Counted from the stretch's first letter, positions 25,691-33,368 are shown. The stretch is 39,183 nucleotides of DNA from a virus (IMGVR_UViG_3300018023_000021:1-39183), one strand, 5' to 3'. The notes: generated by a model from the letters alone, not told the origin. Program-made: numbers and translations.

Positions 25691-28600
25691 TCAATCCCAT
25701 CCTCCTACAGCAACGGCATTAAGCGAGCACGTTGCGCGGCAAAGCGGCGGATTTAGACTCGTTGGCGGCGAATAACGACGTTGCGCACGATCCGCAAGTA
25801 CATCCATGTCGTGAACCGTAAAGTACGATTGCGCGGCCGCGCGCACACGATCATCATGGTAGCCACTGCGATGAACCATTTTTGAAGCCCTGCCGGCAGC
25901 CTCATGACGCTCTAGGGTTTTAAGTTCTTCAATCAACCACCTAGACGAGGGTCGATACCAACCGCCATTTACAGCTTCCGTAAAGCGCGTCATCAAAATT
26001 GGCACGCTCCATACATTTGAAAACCATCCCTCTTTCTTTCCGGAATCGTCTTTAATTTTTTTGCTGTCGTATCGCCGTGGTTTGTGATGGTAATGAAATC
26101 CCATCAGCTTGAGCTGGTGCTGGCAAGTATCGCCAGGTCGGCTAATCTGCTCTACGCAAAATTTGACGCCCAGCGGATTTTTAGTTCGTTCGCCATACCA
26201 TGCAGCTAAACATGCCGCAAAACCTACGATTTGCGCCGAATTAATTCGATTTGAAGTTAGCTCACAAACCTGAACGTCGCACTCATCGCCAAATCTATTG
26301 CGCGTCATTGAAACGCAAGTACGGTCTTCGTCTTCTTTTCCCAAGCCGTCGGCTGTATCAATTCCGCAGCTATAGTCGCAGCCCGGTTTTGGTTCTTCAT
26401 AAACCAGCAGTTTGTCCAGGGTATCGTTTTCGTCTTCTTCGTCTACCGTTTTTAAGGGCACCAGCGTCCAGAAAAATCTTTGCCCGCGGTCCGAAGTCCA
26501 ACTAACGCGAATATGTTGCTTTTCGTAGTCAATGATCGATTCATCTGGATAGAATTCTTTGACAATTGAATCGCCAGTAATCGCGTATGCTTGAACAGGA
26601 TTTTTTCTTTCCGCTCTTCCATTGGGCTGGATTTCATAAACATACTTTTCGATTTGATCAATTACGTCAGAATCAAAAACGCTGTCGTAAACACCAGTTA
26701 GGGCTTCAAAATCATCGGCAGCCATTTGTGCTAGCCATATTTTTTGGGTATGGTTCTTACATGCTTGGAGATAATTAAATTCCCAAAACCATTTTTGCTC
26801 AATTGGCATCCGCCAATCCTTGCCAACAACTTTAGTTAAATATGAGGTGTTACGAACATAGAGTTCGCAACGCGTTATATGTTTACGCGTTGCATCGGTT
26901 GGTTGCCAGCCGCCTGGAATAGGAAATTTTCGAAGCCAATCATCTTCGGGATATAGATCTGGCACCATAACCCAAGGAATGAAGATTGGGCACAAGCGGG
27001 AGCGCCCCTTTGGCCAATCTTCTTTGGATGCGCGCCAAGTATCGGCTAGCCAGCCGGTATTACCACCACCGGTTCCTTCAAAAACCAAAAACAAGTTGCG
27101 CGATGAGTGGGTGGCCCTAAGTAGACCTTCCTCGATCACTTTCTTCGGTTTAGGTATATCGGCCAACTCTGAGTTTTTTACGCAGCAATGGACTGTGCAA
27201 AAGCTGTGCTCAGGAGTATCCACTTCCAAATCGAAGAAGGAATCGGAAAACGCAGCTTTGTTGTTAAAAATTTGGATGTCGATAAACTTTTCATCGGCGG
27301 AATAGTGCCAGTGCTTGGGCGCATGCTTGCAGCGAACGTCCGAAGCATCCAATTTATAGTCTGTACGCTCGAATGTATTCCATCCCATTGCCGTTCTAAA
27401 TCTGTTTGCGTACAAGCTGTTTAAATTAAGTGACCATTGATCATGGCAGTTTCTACCGTAATAAGTCCCTGCCGGCTTAAAATACAGCGATGCCCATCCA
27501 TATTTGCGCGACGCAAGAAGATCTCTAATCTGTATTAAGAGCGACATGGAAATGGAGTGGCAAGTAATTGTTGTAGCATCATTGCAGATATGCCCATCGC
27601 CTTCGTAATAGCCGCACAACAAACCATCGATATAATCTTTTCCTGATTCAAAAACCCAATCCGGGATTTTCTTTCCTTCAGCCAACTTGCCAAAGTTTTC
27701 CATTAACCAGCGAGTCATTCCTGAGTCGTAAAGAACATAAGTTGCTGTCAAACTGTTTTTGCTTTCGTGATAATGCAAATGCTGAAACATGCCAACAACT
27801 CGGCGAAGGCCGAGAAGCACATAATCTTTTTCTTTACGATGAATGGAAAAATAGACAGCATCAGCTGGCTTATCCGCGAGCCGCGCGTTGTAATGAATAC
27901 TTCCTTCCGCCAAGTAAAATCCGCAAAACCAACCGAACCCGTAATCCAAATTAAACTTTTGAGACTCAATCTCTCTCTTTTGCGCCCTTCTACCCTTTGG
28001 CGTCCACTCAATTTGAACTTCTTTTCTTTTTTGAGTAATTGGCCGAACAGGCATCCGAACAAAATCGCCTTTGCCTAATTCTTCCGCTGGCTTAAACCCT
28101 TCTGGTGTCAATAGCGGATGATCTCGCGTAACAATAAGCGACGAATAATTTCCCCAAAGCGCGATTTCGCAAGCCACTTCATTTACTCGTGGGCTTCTGA
28201 CAACAGCTTTTACCTTTGCTAGCCGATTTTTCGATGTCACAACAAGATCGCCAGGTAGAACCTCGGCAATTGGCTTTACGTCGCCATTCTGAATATGAAT
28301 TAAAGTGTTAGGCGCTAAACAGACGTGGATGGCCGTTGGTGTCCATCCTTGGGCGATACCGGTCGCTTGCATACCAGACTGGATCGATAAGATCGATCCG
28401 TTCTCGTAGGAGTTTTTAGATGTGGCTCTAGGAACAAGCCACCAGGGGCATTGATTGTAGACAGTATTTAGAATGCGGCCAATTAACTCGGATTTATCCG
28501 ACTGCACAGAAGCCATGACGGCCTGCGTATGCGGAATGAATAGCATTTTATGGATAAACTTTAGGGCTGTTTTTGTAGAATTATGCGATACAAATCCTTC

Positions 28601-29842
28601 GGCAATAAAGGTATGCGTCGACGTCTGGATGTCAATCATCCGCTGAGGCGGGAGAAGTTCCACTTTAACGACTTTGCACCACCCGATTCCAGATTTTTTT
28701 CCAGGTAGTCCTTTGCCTTCCCACCATCTTTTTCCAATAAAACGCACAGGCCGAGTTTGGCCAATCAACCGGAATACTTCATCCATACGTGCAACGGAAA
28801 TCCGGCCTACATCTTTTTTCCCCAACTTGCTTAACCGATTAGGATCGGGTTGTCTACAATCAAGCCCTTCCTGAAAATTGTATTTACGGTCAATTACATA
28901 CTGCTTAAACCGGTTATATACGCCATTTAATACTTGCGAAAACTTTACTTCAATTCCATTTTTGCTTGTGTTAAGAGATCCCTCACCATCCAAAGCTCCG
29001 GCAACCCACGCATCATCTATATTGGTTTTATCCCATGGCGAAGTTATGTACCTGACTTCATCGTTTAAGCCAATATATTTAGTCAGTTGCCAGTGCAGCT
29101 CACTACCACCATGCTGTTTAATTAAAAAGCGATGCTCTGGTGTTGCTGTTAATACGCGACCGTCCTCGAACGTTAATCGAATCGCATGTTGGAATGTATC
29201 CCATTTAGATACAATCGTTGCGGTACGCATTTTACGTTCTTGATTATATCTGTATTTTTTCCGTGTATGTTTTACTCCTTGGCTTCTTTCAAATGCCATT
29301 TTTGTATAAAAAGCTCGTCTTTGTTCAAGCGTTAAACCTTCATCTACAGCAACTATTTCTTCACCTATAGATAAGTCATCGATCCGTTTCCATTCCAATT
29401 GTGCTGTAAGTACTCGTGTATCTCCTGATAGGCACATTCCCACTTGTCGCGCTTTGATCACGAGTAACTCAATTGATACTTGTCGTTCGTCAAAGTCCGC
29501 AATTACCGAATCAAATATCTGTTGGGAAAGCCGGTTCTTGAATTTATAGATCTGGCCTTTCTCATTACACACATAGGCATAGCGGCTTTCAAAATAGTTA
29601 GAGTCAAGGCCGCACAATGCCTGCTCATTTTCAACCCAATGCCAAACTTCCTTACGACGCTTCTCGGAGATGGTACGGGTAAGAGTTACGTAAGATGATC
29701 GAGAATTGCTCTCGATTTTTACAATAGAGTCGATATAATGCTTAAATTCGTCTACTTGTTCAAGGGTATGATAGGTCGGCATCCAACCTTCACGAGATGC
29801 GAACTCGTTTAAGTTGGCAACAATAACGCGTTCAGAGTACAT
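25691..29842 (-). CDS. terL: Terminase large subunit with two inteins
   Basis: 1,383 residues, of which about 715 are the mature terminase. ATG 29842 has GGAG upstream. The ATPase part has Walker A ARQVGM/STKTA (split at 136/137), Walker B TAIHV/SELADI (split at 507/508, with the catalytic Glu just after) and a coupling motif FEGTGGG. The nuclease domain has GIDTADG, then CVEQISRP and HDDRVRAAA as its acidic RNase H-like residues. Terminase cuts phage DNA and drives it through the portal using ATP. Both inteins interrupt catalytic motifs, so without splicing the motor would be dead. No small subunit gene was recognised in the window. Confidence 0.95.
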   Translation of the reverse strand: MYSERVIVANLNEFASREGWMPTYHTLEQVDEFKHYIDSIVKIESNSRSSYVTLTRTISEKRRKEVWHWVENEQALCGLDSNYFESRYAYVCNEKGQIYKFKNRLSQQIFDSVIADFDERQVSIELLVIKARQVGMCLSGDTRVLTAQLEWKRIDDLSIGEEIVAVDEGLTLEQRRAFYTKMAFERSQGVKHTRKKYRYNQERKMRTATIVSKWDTFQHAIRLTFEDGRVLTATPEHRFLIKQHGGSELHWQLTKYIGLNDEVRYITSPWDKTNIDDAWVAGALDGEGSLNTSKNGIEVKFSQVLNGVYNRFKQYVIDRKYNFQEGLDCRQPDPNRLSKLGKKDVGRISVARMDEVFRLIGQTRPVRFIGKRWWEGKGLPGKKSGIGWCKVVKVELLPPQRMIDIQTSTHTFIAEGFVSHNSTKTALKFIHKMLFIPHTQAVMASVQSDKSELIGRILNTVYNQCPWWLVPRATSKNSYENGSILSIQSGMQATGIAQGWTPTAIHVCLAPNTLIHIQNGDVKPIAEVLPGDLVVTSKNRLAKVKAVVRSPRVNEVACEIALWGNYSSLIVTRDHPLLTPEGFKPAEELGKGDFVRMPVRPITQKRKEVQIEWTPKGRRAQKREIESQKFNLDYGFGWFCGFYLAEGSIHYNARLADKPADAVYFSIHRKEKDYVLLGLRRVVGMFQHLHYHESKNSLTATYVLYDSGMTRWLMENFGKLAEGKKIPDWVFESGKDYIDGLLCGYYEGDGHICNDATTITCHSISMSLLIQIRDLLASRKYGWASLYFKPAGTYYGRNCHDQWSLNLNSLYANRFRTAMGWNTFERTDYKLDASDVRCKHAPKHWHYSADEKFIDIQIFNNKAAFSDSFFDLEVDTPEHSFCTVHCCVKNSELADIPKPKKVIEEGLLRATHSSRNLFLVFEGTGGGNTGWLADTWRASKEDWPKGRSRLCPIFIPWVMVPDLYPEDDWLRKFPIPGGWQPTDATRKHITRCELYVRNTSYLTKVVGKDWRMPIEQKWFWEFNYLQACKNHTQKIWLAQMAADDFEALTGVYDSVFDSDVIDQIEKYVYEIQPNGRAERKNPVQAYAITGDSIVKEFYPDESIIDYEKQHIRVSWTSDRGQRFFWTLVPLKTVDEEDENDTLDKLLVYEEPKPGCDYSCGIDTADGLGKEDEDRTCVSMTRNRFGDECDVQVCELTSNRINSAQIVGFAACLAAWYGERTKNPLGVKFCVEQISRPGDTCQHQLKLMGFHYHHKPRRYDSKKIKDDSGKKEGWFSNVWSVPILMTRFTEAVNGGWYRPSSRWLIEELKTLERHEAAGRASKMVHRSGYHDDRVRAAAQSYFTVHDMDVLADRAQRRYSPPTSLNPPLCRATCSLNAVAVGGWD
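27173..28321 (-). mobile_element. Intein 2 in TerL Walker B, with two LAGLIDADG motifs
   Basis: Residues 508-890, 383 residues. It begins CLAPNTLIHIQNG (block A), has block B IVTRDHPLLT, and ends FFDLEVDTPEHSFCTVHCCVKN. Here the penultimate residue is Lys rather than the usual His, while the terminal Asn is kept. Ser follows as +1. Two endonuclease helices are seen: GWFCGFYLAEGS and YIDGLLCGYYEGDG. Removing it restores TAIHVSELADI. Confidence 0.93.
28580..29434 (-). mobile_element. Intein 1 in TerL Walker A, with LAGLIDADG motif
   Basis: Residues 137-421 of the precursor, 285 residues. It starts with Cys (CLSGDTRVLT, block A), has block B TATPEHRFL, and ends with IDIQTSTHTFIAEGFVSHN, with the terminal His-Asn and Ser as the first extein residue. 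One LAGLIDADG-like helix, WVAGALDGEGS, lies near residue 285, so it probably encodes a single-motif endonuclease. Removing it restores ARQVGMSTKTA. I checked both borders against codons. Confidence 0.93.
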
Positions 29843-29869
29843 GCAGCTCCGGAATTCCGAAGCGAAAAG

Positions 29870-29995
29870 CTATGTTTTTCCTCGCACACCTTTGCTCGAT
29901 ACTTTGCCCATCCGTTTACCAACACCGTGAACAGGCGGTCGCATCTTTTTCAGTTGTACGAGAACTACACGGCCAACACGCTTTTGAGATTTCAT
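29870..29995 (-). CDS. Basic 41-residue peptide
   Basis: A short gene with GGAG about six bases before ATG 29995. The product is Lys/Arg/Val-rich with no membrane segment (MKSQKRVGRVVLVQLKKM…GKRMGKVSSKGVRGK). It lies between another basic peptide and terL. The function is unknown. Composition fits nucleic-acid binding. Confidence 0.6.
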   Translation of the reverse strand: MKSQKRVGRVVLVQLKKMRPPVHGVGKRMGKVSSKGVRGKT

Positions 29996-30018
29996 GCGGA
30001 ACTCCAGGGCGATGATTG

Positions 30019-30132
30019 CTATCCTTTTACGGCAATAGTTTTGCTGGCGCGTTTACCCAGCTTTTTAAGGCGATTAGTGCCCTTACGAACTTCCGCACAT
30101 TTTGCTGAACTAATACGTTTGCGAGATGCCAT
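30019..30132 (-). CDS. Basic 37-residue peptide
   Basis: A strong AAGGAGAACGCA lies before ATG 30132. The product (MASRKRISSAKCAEVRKGTNR…) is about one third Lys/Arg. The leader is RNA element copy 6, in the same arrangement as the 35-residue peptide at 22032. It is the first of three tandem genes leading into terL. Confidence 0.65.
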   Translation of the reverse strand: MASRKRISSAKCAEVRKGTNRLKKLGKRASKTIAVKG

Positions 30133-30157
30133 TGCGTTCTCCTTGGGAATAAGGTGC

Positions 30158-30239
30158 AAAAACAGAAACGGCTCAAGGCCGTTTCCGGTCCCGAGCCATT
30201 GCTTGTTCCCGCCAGAAGGCGAGGGGCATGTCGCTCAAC
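30158..30239 (-). promoter_or_regulatory. Two-hairpin RNA element, copy 6
   Basis: Minus strand: GTTGAGCGACATGCC, a first hairpin built on CGCC-TTCT-GGCG, GAACAAGCAATGGCTCGGGACC, then a second hairpin closing with GGCCTTGAGCCGTT and TTCTGTTTTT. Pairs C-G, G-U and G-U replace C-G, A-U and A-U of copy 4 while the stem is kept. It directly leads the 37-residue peptide gene. Confidence 0.75.
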
Positions 30240-30314
30240 GATTGTTTTAGATTTATGCCAAATTTTGTTTAATGTCAAGCATAACTTAAGCTTTAGATCA
30301 CTTGGCGATCTAAT

Positions 30315-30455
30315 TTAGTTTTCATCGCTGCTAGATTTTGCGTTTTCTTTGTCTAAGCGAAATACAAGACGGACTAAAGCCGTAATTAACAGTAGTGTGG
30401 CTAGACATCCGCAAGCGAATCCATCCCAAAAGGTGCGTATATCAAACTGAATCAT
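30315..30455 (-). CDS. 46-residue single-pass membrane peptide
   Basis: ATG 30455 with ATGGAG seven bases before it. The product begins MIQFDIRTFWDGF and has one hydrophobic segment (CLATLLLITALVRLVF) and a charged tail. The function is unknown. It might be a lysis accessory or a membrane-docked phage protein. Its position before RNA element copy 6 suggests that the element also terminates this gene. Confidence 0.5.
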   Translation of the reverse strand: MIQFDIRTFWDGFACGCLATLLLITALVRLVFRLDKENAKSSSDEN

Positions 30456-30476
30456 CTGTAACTCCATTTTCAAAAG

Positions 30477-30905
30477 CTATCCATTTAAGACTTTAATCGC
30501 CCGATCAGCATGTTTTTCTGTGAGCCCGGTTGAAAATGGTGTTTGGACTAAAAAGGGCTTTAAATGGTCCATATCATCGTCATCGTCAAGAATAACAAAG
30601 GATTCGACTTTTGGAAATTTTTTAAGATACTTGGCTATTTCTTTGCCACGAGTTTCACCACAAAGAATTGGGGTTACTCCTGTGACATCGCCAGTTACAC
30701 CCCAGGATTCGAGTAAATTCTGCATTTCTTTAAGTCCAGAACCACGCCAGGCACTACTTACAACTATTTGAGCCCCTGTGGTTTTTGTAATACGATTTAA
30801 TGCGGCAATACACGATGGCCATGCTTTACTTTCAAGCGGTCGCCTTGTTTCATGCGACTGCTTGGGAATAATTGGTCCATCGAAATCTAAAAACACGATT
30901 TTCAT
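30477..30905 (-). CDS. HAD phosphatase of the Swiss Army Knife RNA-repair type
   Basis: 142 residues from ATG 30905, which overlaps the previous stop as ATGA. The N-terminus KIVFLDFDGPI carries the HAD motif I DxD, followed by TGAQIVVSSAWR (motif II), a conserved Lys region, and FVILDDDDDMDHL (motif IV). This matches the compact HAD domain called HAD_SAK_2 (PF18143 as I recall), found with RNA-repair proteins and in phages, with the pattern 'WGVTGxVxGxTP…RGxEI'. It would hydrolyse phosphate from a small molecule or RNA end. The specific substrate is unknown. Confidence 0.85.
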   Translation of the reverse strand: MKIVFLDFDGPIIPKQSHETRRPLESKAWPSCIAALNRITKTTGAQIVVSSAWRGSGLKEMQNLLESWGVTGDVTGVTPILCGETRGKEIAKYLKKFPKVESFVILDDDDDMDHLKPFLVQTPFSTGLTEKHADRAIKVLNG

Positions 30906-31432
30906 GACGAAGTAAGTTGCCGCTGTCGAATCGGTAGTAGCTTTTCCTGCATAGTCGAACAAGATGGGAATAGATCATCAAGGTCGTCATCTTCGCCAAA
31001 AGTTGCTGGTGCTTCTGACTCACTATTATTGCTTGTGGTTGGCTGTGGCCCAAAAACGGCTTTGCCAATAAAGGTTGGGCCTTTGGGGGAGGGAAGAAAG
31101 CCAAGTGCGGTATCGATAGCCGTACGATCACGATCGCCAGAGGGCAGTTGAGCGTATTTGACGCGAGCCTGAGTAATCAATGGATGGGAAGTGTAGGCAA
31201 TCACTTTAACCATATTGACGGAAAGCGCTTGGACTGCAAACAAAATTGATCCCAGCAGTTGGTTCATTTCGATTTTGGCGGCGAGAGCAATTGCTTCCCA
31301 AGGCAATCGTTCGCGATCACCAACGGGTATCGAATCATATTTTGCGAGGAAAGCAGTAATTACGTCGTCATGAGGAGCGAAGCGCATAGCGGTTAAGACG
31401 GCGGGTAAGCCACCCTCAGCATGTTGCAGCAT
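30902..31432 (-). CDS. Phage protein of unknown function; start uncertain
   Basis: 176 residues if it starts at ATG 31432. The frame remains open upstream to 31732 and overlaps the preceding gene in a different frame. The product has a helical first part (MLQHAEGGLPAVLTAMRFAPHDDVITAFLAKYD), a middle KIEMNQLLGSILFAVQAL, and an acidic end EDDDLDDLF. No family is recognised. The last bases overlap the HAD gene start (ATGA), so it belongs to that operon. The upstream open frame could mean frameshifting rather than a separate start. Confidence 0.55.
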   Translation of the reverse strand: MLQHAEGGLPAVLTAMRFAPHDDVITAFLAKYDSIPVGDRERLPWEAIALAAKIEMNQLLGSILFAVQALSVNMVKVIAYTSHPLITQARVKYAQLPSGDRDRTAIDTALGFLPSPKGPTFIGKAVFGPQPTTSNNSESEAPATFGEDDDLDDLFPSCSTMQEKLLPIRQRQLTSS

Positions 31433-31463
31433 TGGAGTAATTTGCGGAACATTGGCGACGTCT

Positions 31464-31802
31464 TCAGCTCGAACTTTCAGCCGTTGCAGAGCTTCCGTCG
31501 CTCGTTTCCTCTGTTTTAGAAGTTTGGGCACTTCTTTCAAGGAATTCGCGCTCGCGCCGGCCAACGATTTCTTCTTCGCCGAGTTCGCCGAGCCATTCTT
31601 TGAGCGAGTTGGTGCTGGAGCCGAGGGCTTCGCGGATTCGTTCTTCTTCGGTAGGGATACGAGTAACAATGGCTTCCCTAAATTTTTGGGGGTCCGGGAA
31701 TTGCCGTTCGAATTCTTTCCGTTGCGTGACATGAATGCCCTCTAGCGCCGCTGCAATTTGTTCAACGGCACGCACAAATCGTTCATCTTGTTCAGAAAGC
31801 AT
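31464..31802 (-). CDS. Phage protein, acidic coil, unknown
   Basis: 112 residues from ATG 31802, chosen because AGGAG lies seven bases upstream; longer starts overlap the previous gene. The sequence is charged and helical (FVRAVEQIAAALEGIHVTQRKEFERQFPDPQKFREAI, then EEERIREALGSSTNSLKEWLGELGEEEIV), with a Ser/Thr-rich tail. The function is unknown. It lies in a run of small genes between the repeat array and the HAD gene. Confidence 0.55.
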   Translation of the reverse strand: MLSEQDERFVRAVEQIAAALEGIHVTQRKEFERQFPDPQKFREAIVTRIPTEEERIREALGSSTNSLKEWLGELGEEEIVGRREREFLERSAQTSKTEETSDGSSATAESSS

Positions 31803-31827
31803 CGGCATGCTCCTAGTAAGCACCGTC

Positions 31828-32253
31828 TTACTGGGATAGTTCGACGGCTTCCGATGCTGCCGCTTCGACATTTCGTCTTTGGTAGCGGCGTTTTTGGATC
31901 ACTGGATTGCCAGATTCGTCGCGGCTAAGAGTAGGAACATCCTGATTGCTGCGTTCGCGCACGACGTTGAGCTGGGTTTCAAGGGGAACGTTTATGCGAC
32001 CTTCCACGACTTTTTCAACCATGCCGGCAAGAGGTTTAATAGGCGGCGCGCCGACAATAACTTTGGAATGAATTTCTGCTGTATCCATACCGCGAAGTTG
32101 CAGATGGTATTCAAACCAGCCATCGTAGCCGCCAGGATAGGAATCCGTCACGCGCAGATTGCAATCGCTGTGGAGTTTTCCCTCTACTTGATCGAGAAAG
32201 TCGTTAATGATCTCTTCCCCGTTCAAACCTTCAACATAATCATCTTCCGCCAT
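31828..32253 (-). CDS. Phage protein of unknown function
   Basis: 141 residues from ATG 32253, with AAGGCGG nine bases upstream. The N-terminal 60 residues are acidic (EDDYVEGLNGEEIINDFLDQVEGKL) and the middle contains DSYPGGYDGWFEYHLQL. The C-terminus has basic RRYQRRN followed by an acidic end. There is no known motif. It is the first gene after the palindromic array in the leftward direction, so the array could form part of its 5' leader. Confidence 0.55.
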   Translation of the reverse strand: MAEDDYVEGLNGEEIINDFLDQVEGKLHSDCNLRVTDSYPGGYDGWFEYHLQLRGMDTAEIHSKVIVGAPPIKPLAGMVEKVVEGRINVPLETQLNVVRERSNQDVPTLSRDESGNPVIQKRRYQRRNVEAAASEAVELSQ

Positions 32254-32284
32254 TTAGAACCGCCTTCATTAACACACATTGCGC

Positions 32285-33082
32285 GTTGCATCTGTTCGAT
32301 GCACTTTGCACGTTTACTATATCACTAGCACAAAAACGGATTTACGTAACGACCTATTTATACGTTCCTTGAAATTGTTGCATCTGCTCGATGCACTTAA
32401 AAACTTTGCTACTTTGGTCGTTTTGAACAAATCCGCACCATTAATGGTTGCATCTGTCCGATGCACTCAAAGCCAGATGCTACACTTATTCGCCTTGATC
32501 GTGCCTACGTGAATATCTGGTTGCATCTGCTCGATGCACTTAATTCCCGTTGCTATAAAACCCAAAAAGCCTTGCCCAGCTATAAAAAAGTTGCATCTGT
32601 TCGATGCACTGCTTGGAGAGTTTTGAATGTGATACTTATTCAGTACCCTTTGCGTTCTACCACTCCATTACATCAACTCAATTCAAGTTGTGCTTTTGCA
32701 CGGTTGCATCTGTGCGATGCACTGCAACTTGCTTACGATCCATACACGCGGCGCAAACCACGGACTTGCATGTGTTGCATCTGTTCGATGCACTAAAAAC
32801 ACGCTGCTACGACGTCCTAACCAGCACACTCCAACGATCATTACGTTGCATCTGTCCGATGCACTGAAAATCCGCTGTTACCGCCCCAAGGCAAATCGCC
32901 TCCGGCTTCACTCAAGCAGTTGCATCTGTCCGATGCACTGTAGCTTTTTTGCGACTGATTGTTTACGCACATTTCGTGCACCTGAAATAGTTGCATCTGT
33001 TTGATGCACTTTAGCTTTGTTGCGACAACCCACCCAGTGCAAATCGGCCCCAACCAAACACGTTGCATCTGCTCGATGCACT
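32285..33082 (+). repeat. Array of eleven 21-bp palindromic repeats
   Basis: Repeat starts are 32285, 32377, 32447, 32520, 32590, 32703, 32774, 32845, 32919, 32990 and 33062. Each is GTTGCATC + five-base centre + GATGCACT, with palindromic arms TGCATC/GATGCA. The centre varies (TGTTC, TGCTC, TGTCC, TGTGC, TGTTT). Start-to-start spacing is 70-74 except 92 and 113. The intervening DNA is mostly unique, but seven of ten spacers share a T-G-C-(T/G)-A-C-like motif about 11-16 bases after the repeat, and several a GCAMA motif near +30. The last repeat touches the stop codon of the XRE gene. No cas genes are seen. Confidence 0.95.
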
Positions 33083-33368
33083 AAGCTGCTTTCCGGCGTT
33101 TGTATTTTGCCTTAAGCACCAAAAACTTTCGAATCGTCTCCGGATGCGGGTAAAGTACCTTGCCGCCTTCGATCATTTGTATTGTACGTCGGCCGACGCC
33201 TAAAATCTCGGCAAGTTTTTGTTGGGTAAACAAGTTGTCGCGCCTAAATTTCGACCATTCTCTGGCGCGGTTCTCGCTTTCTTCTTTGAGCGTCGATTTC
33301 TCATCCAACGTTTTTGTCATGACGGACTCGCTTTTTGCTAACTTGCTCCCGGTTCTGCGCTTTGTCAA
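33081..33368 (-). CDS. XRE-family HTH regulator
   Basis: Up to 95 residues from TTG 33368; ATG 33320 would give 79. The C-terminal part carries a full HTH: NLFTQQKLAEILGVGRRTIQMIEGGK, then PETIRKFLVLKAKYKRRKAA. This is the Cro/CI-like XRE fold, which binds DNA palindromes as dimers. The stop codon overlaps the last array repeat by two bases. The array units are palindromes with 5-bp centres, so this protein is a natural candidate to bind them, though there is no direct proof. The long overlap with the upstream gene suggests that the later start is more likely. Confidence 0.8.
   Translation of the reverse strand: MTKRRTGSKLAKSESVMTKTLDEKSTLKEESENRAREWSKFRRDNLFTQQKLAEILGVGRRTIQMIEGGKVLYPHPETIRKFLVLKAKYKRRKAA

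Noticed and set aside
32461-33004. Plus-strand open frames across the array with repeated 'LHLFDAL'-like peptides
   Set aside because: The peptide repetition is the translated DNA repeat. There are no ribosome binding sites and the codon content is poor.
32285-33082. Calling the repeat array a CRISPR array
   Set aside because: Repeats are only 21 bp, spacing is irregular in two places, spacers share recurring motifs, and no cas gene is near. I kept it as a palindromic repeat array.
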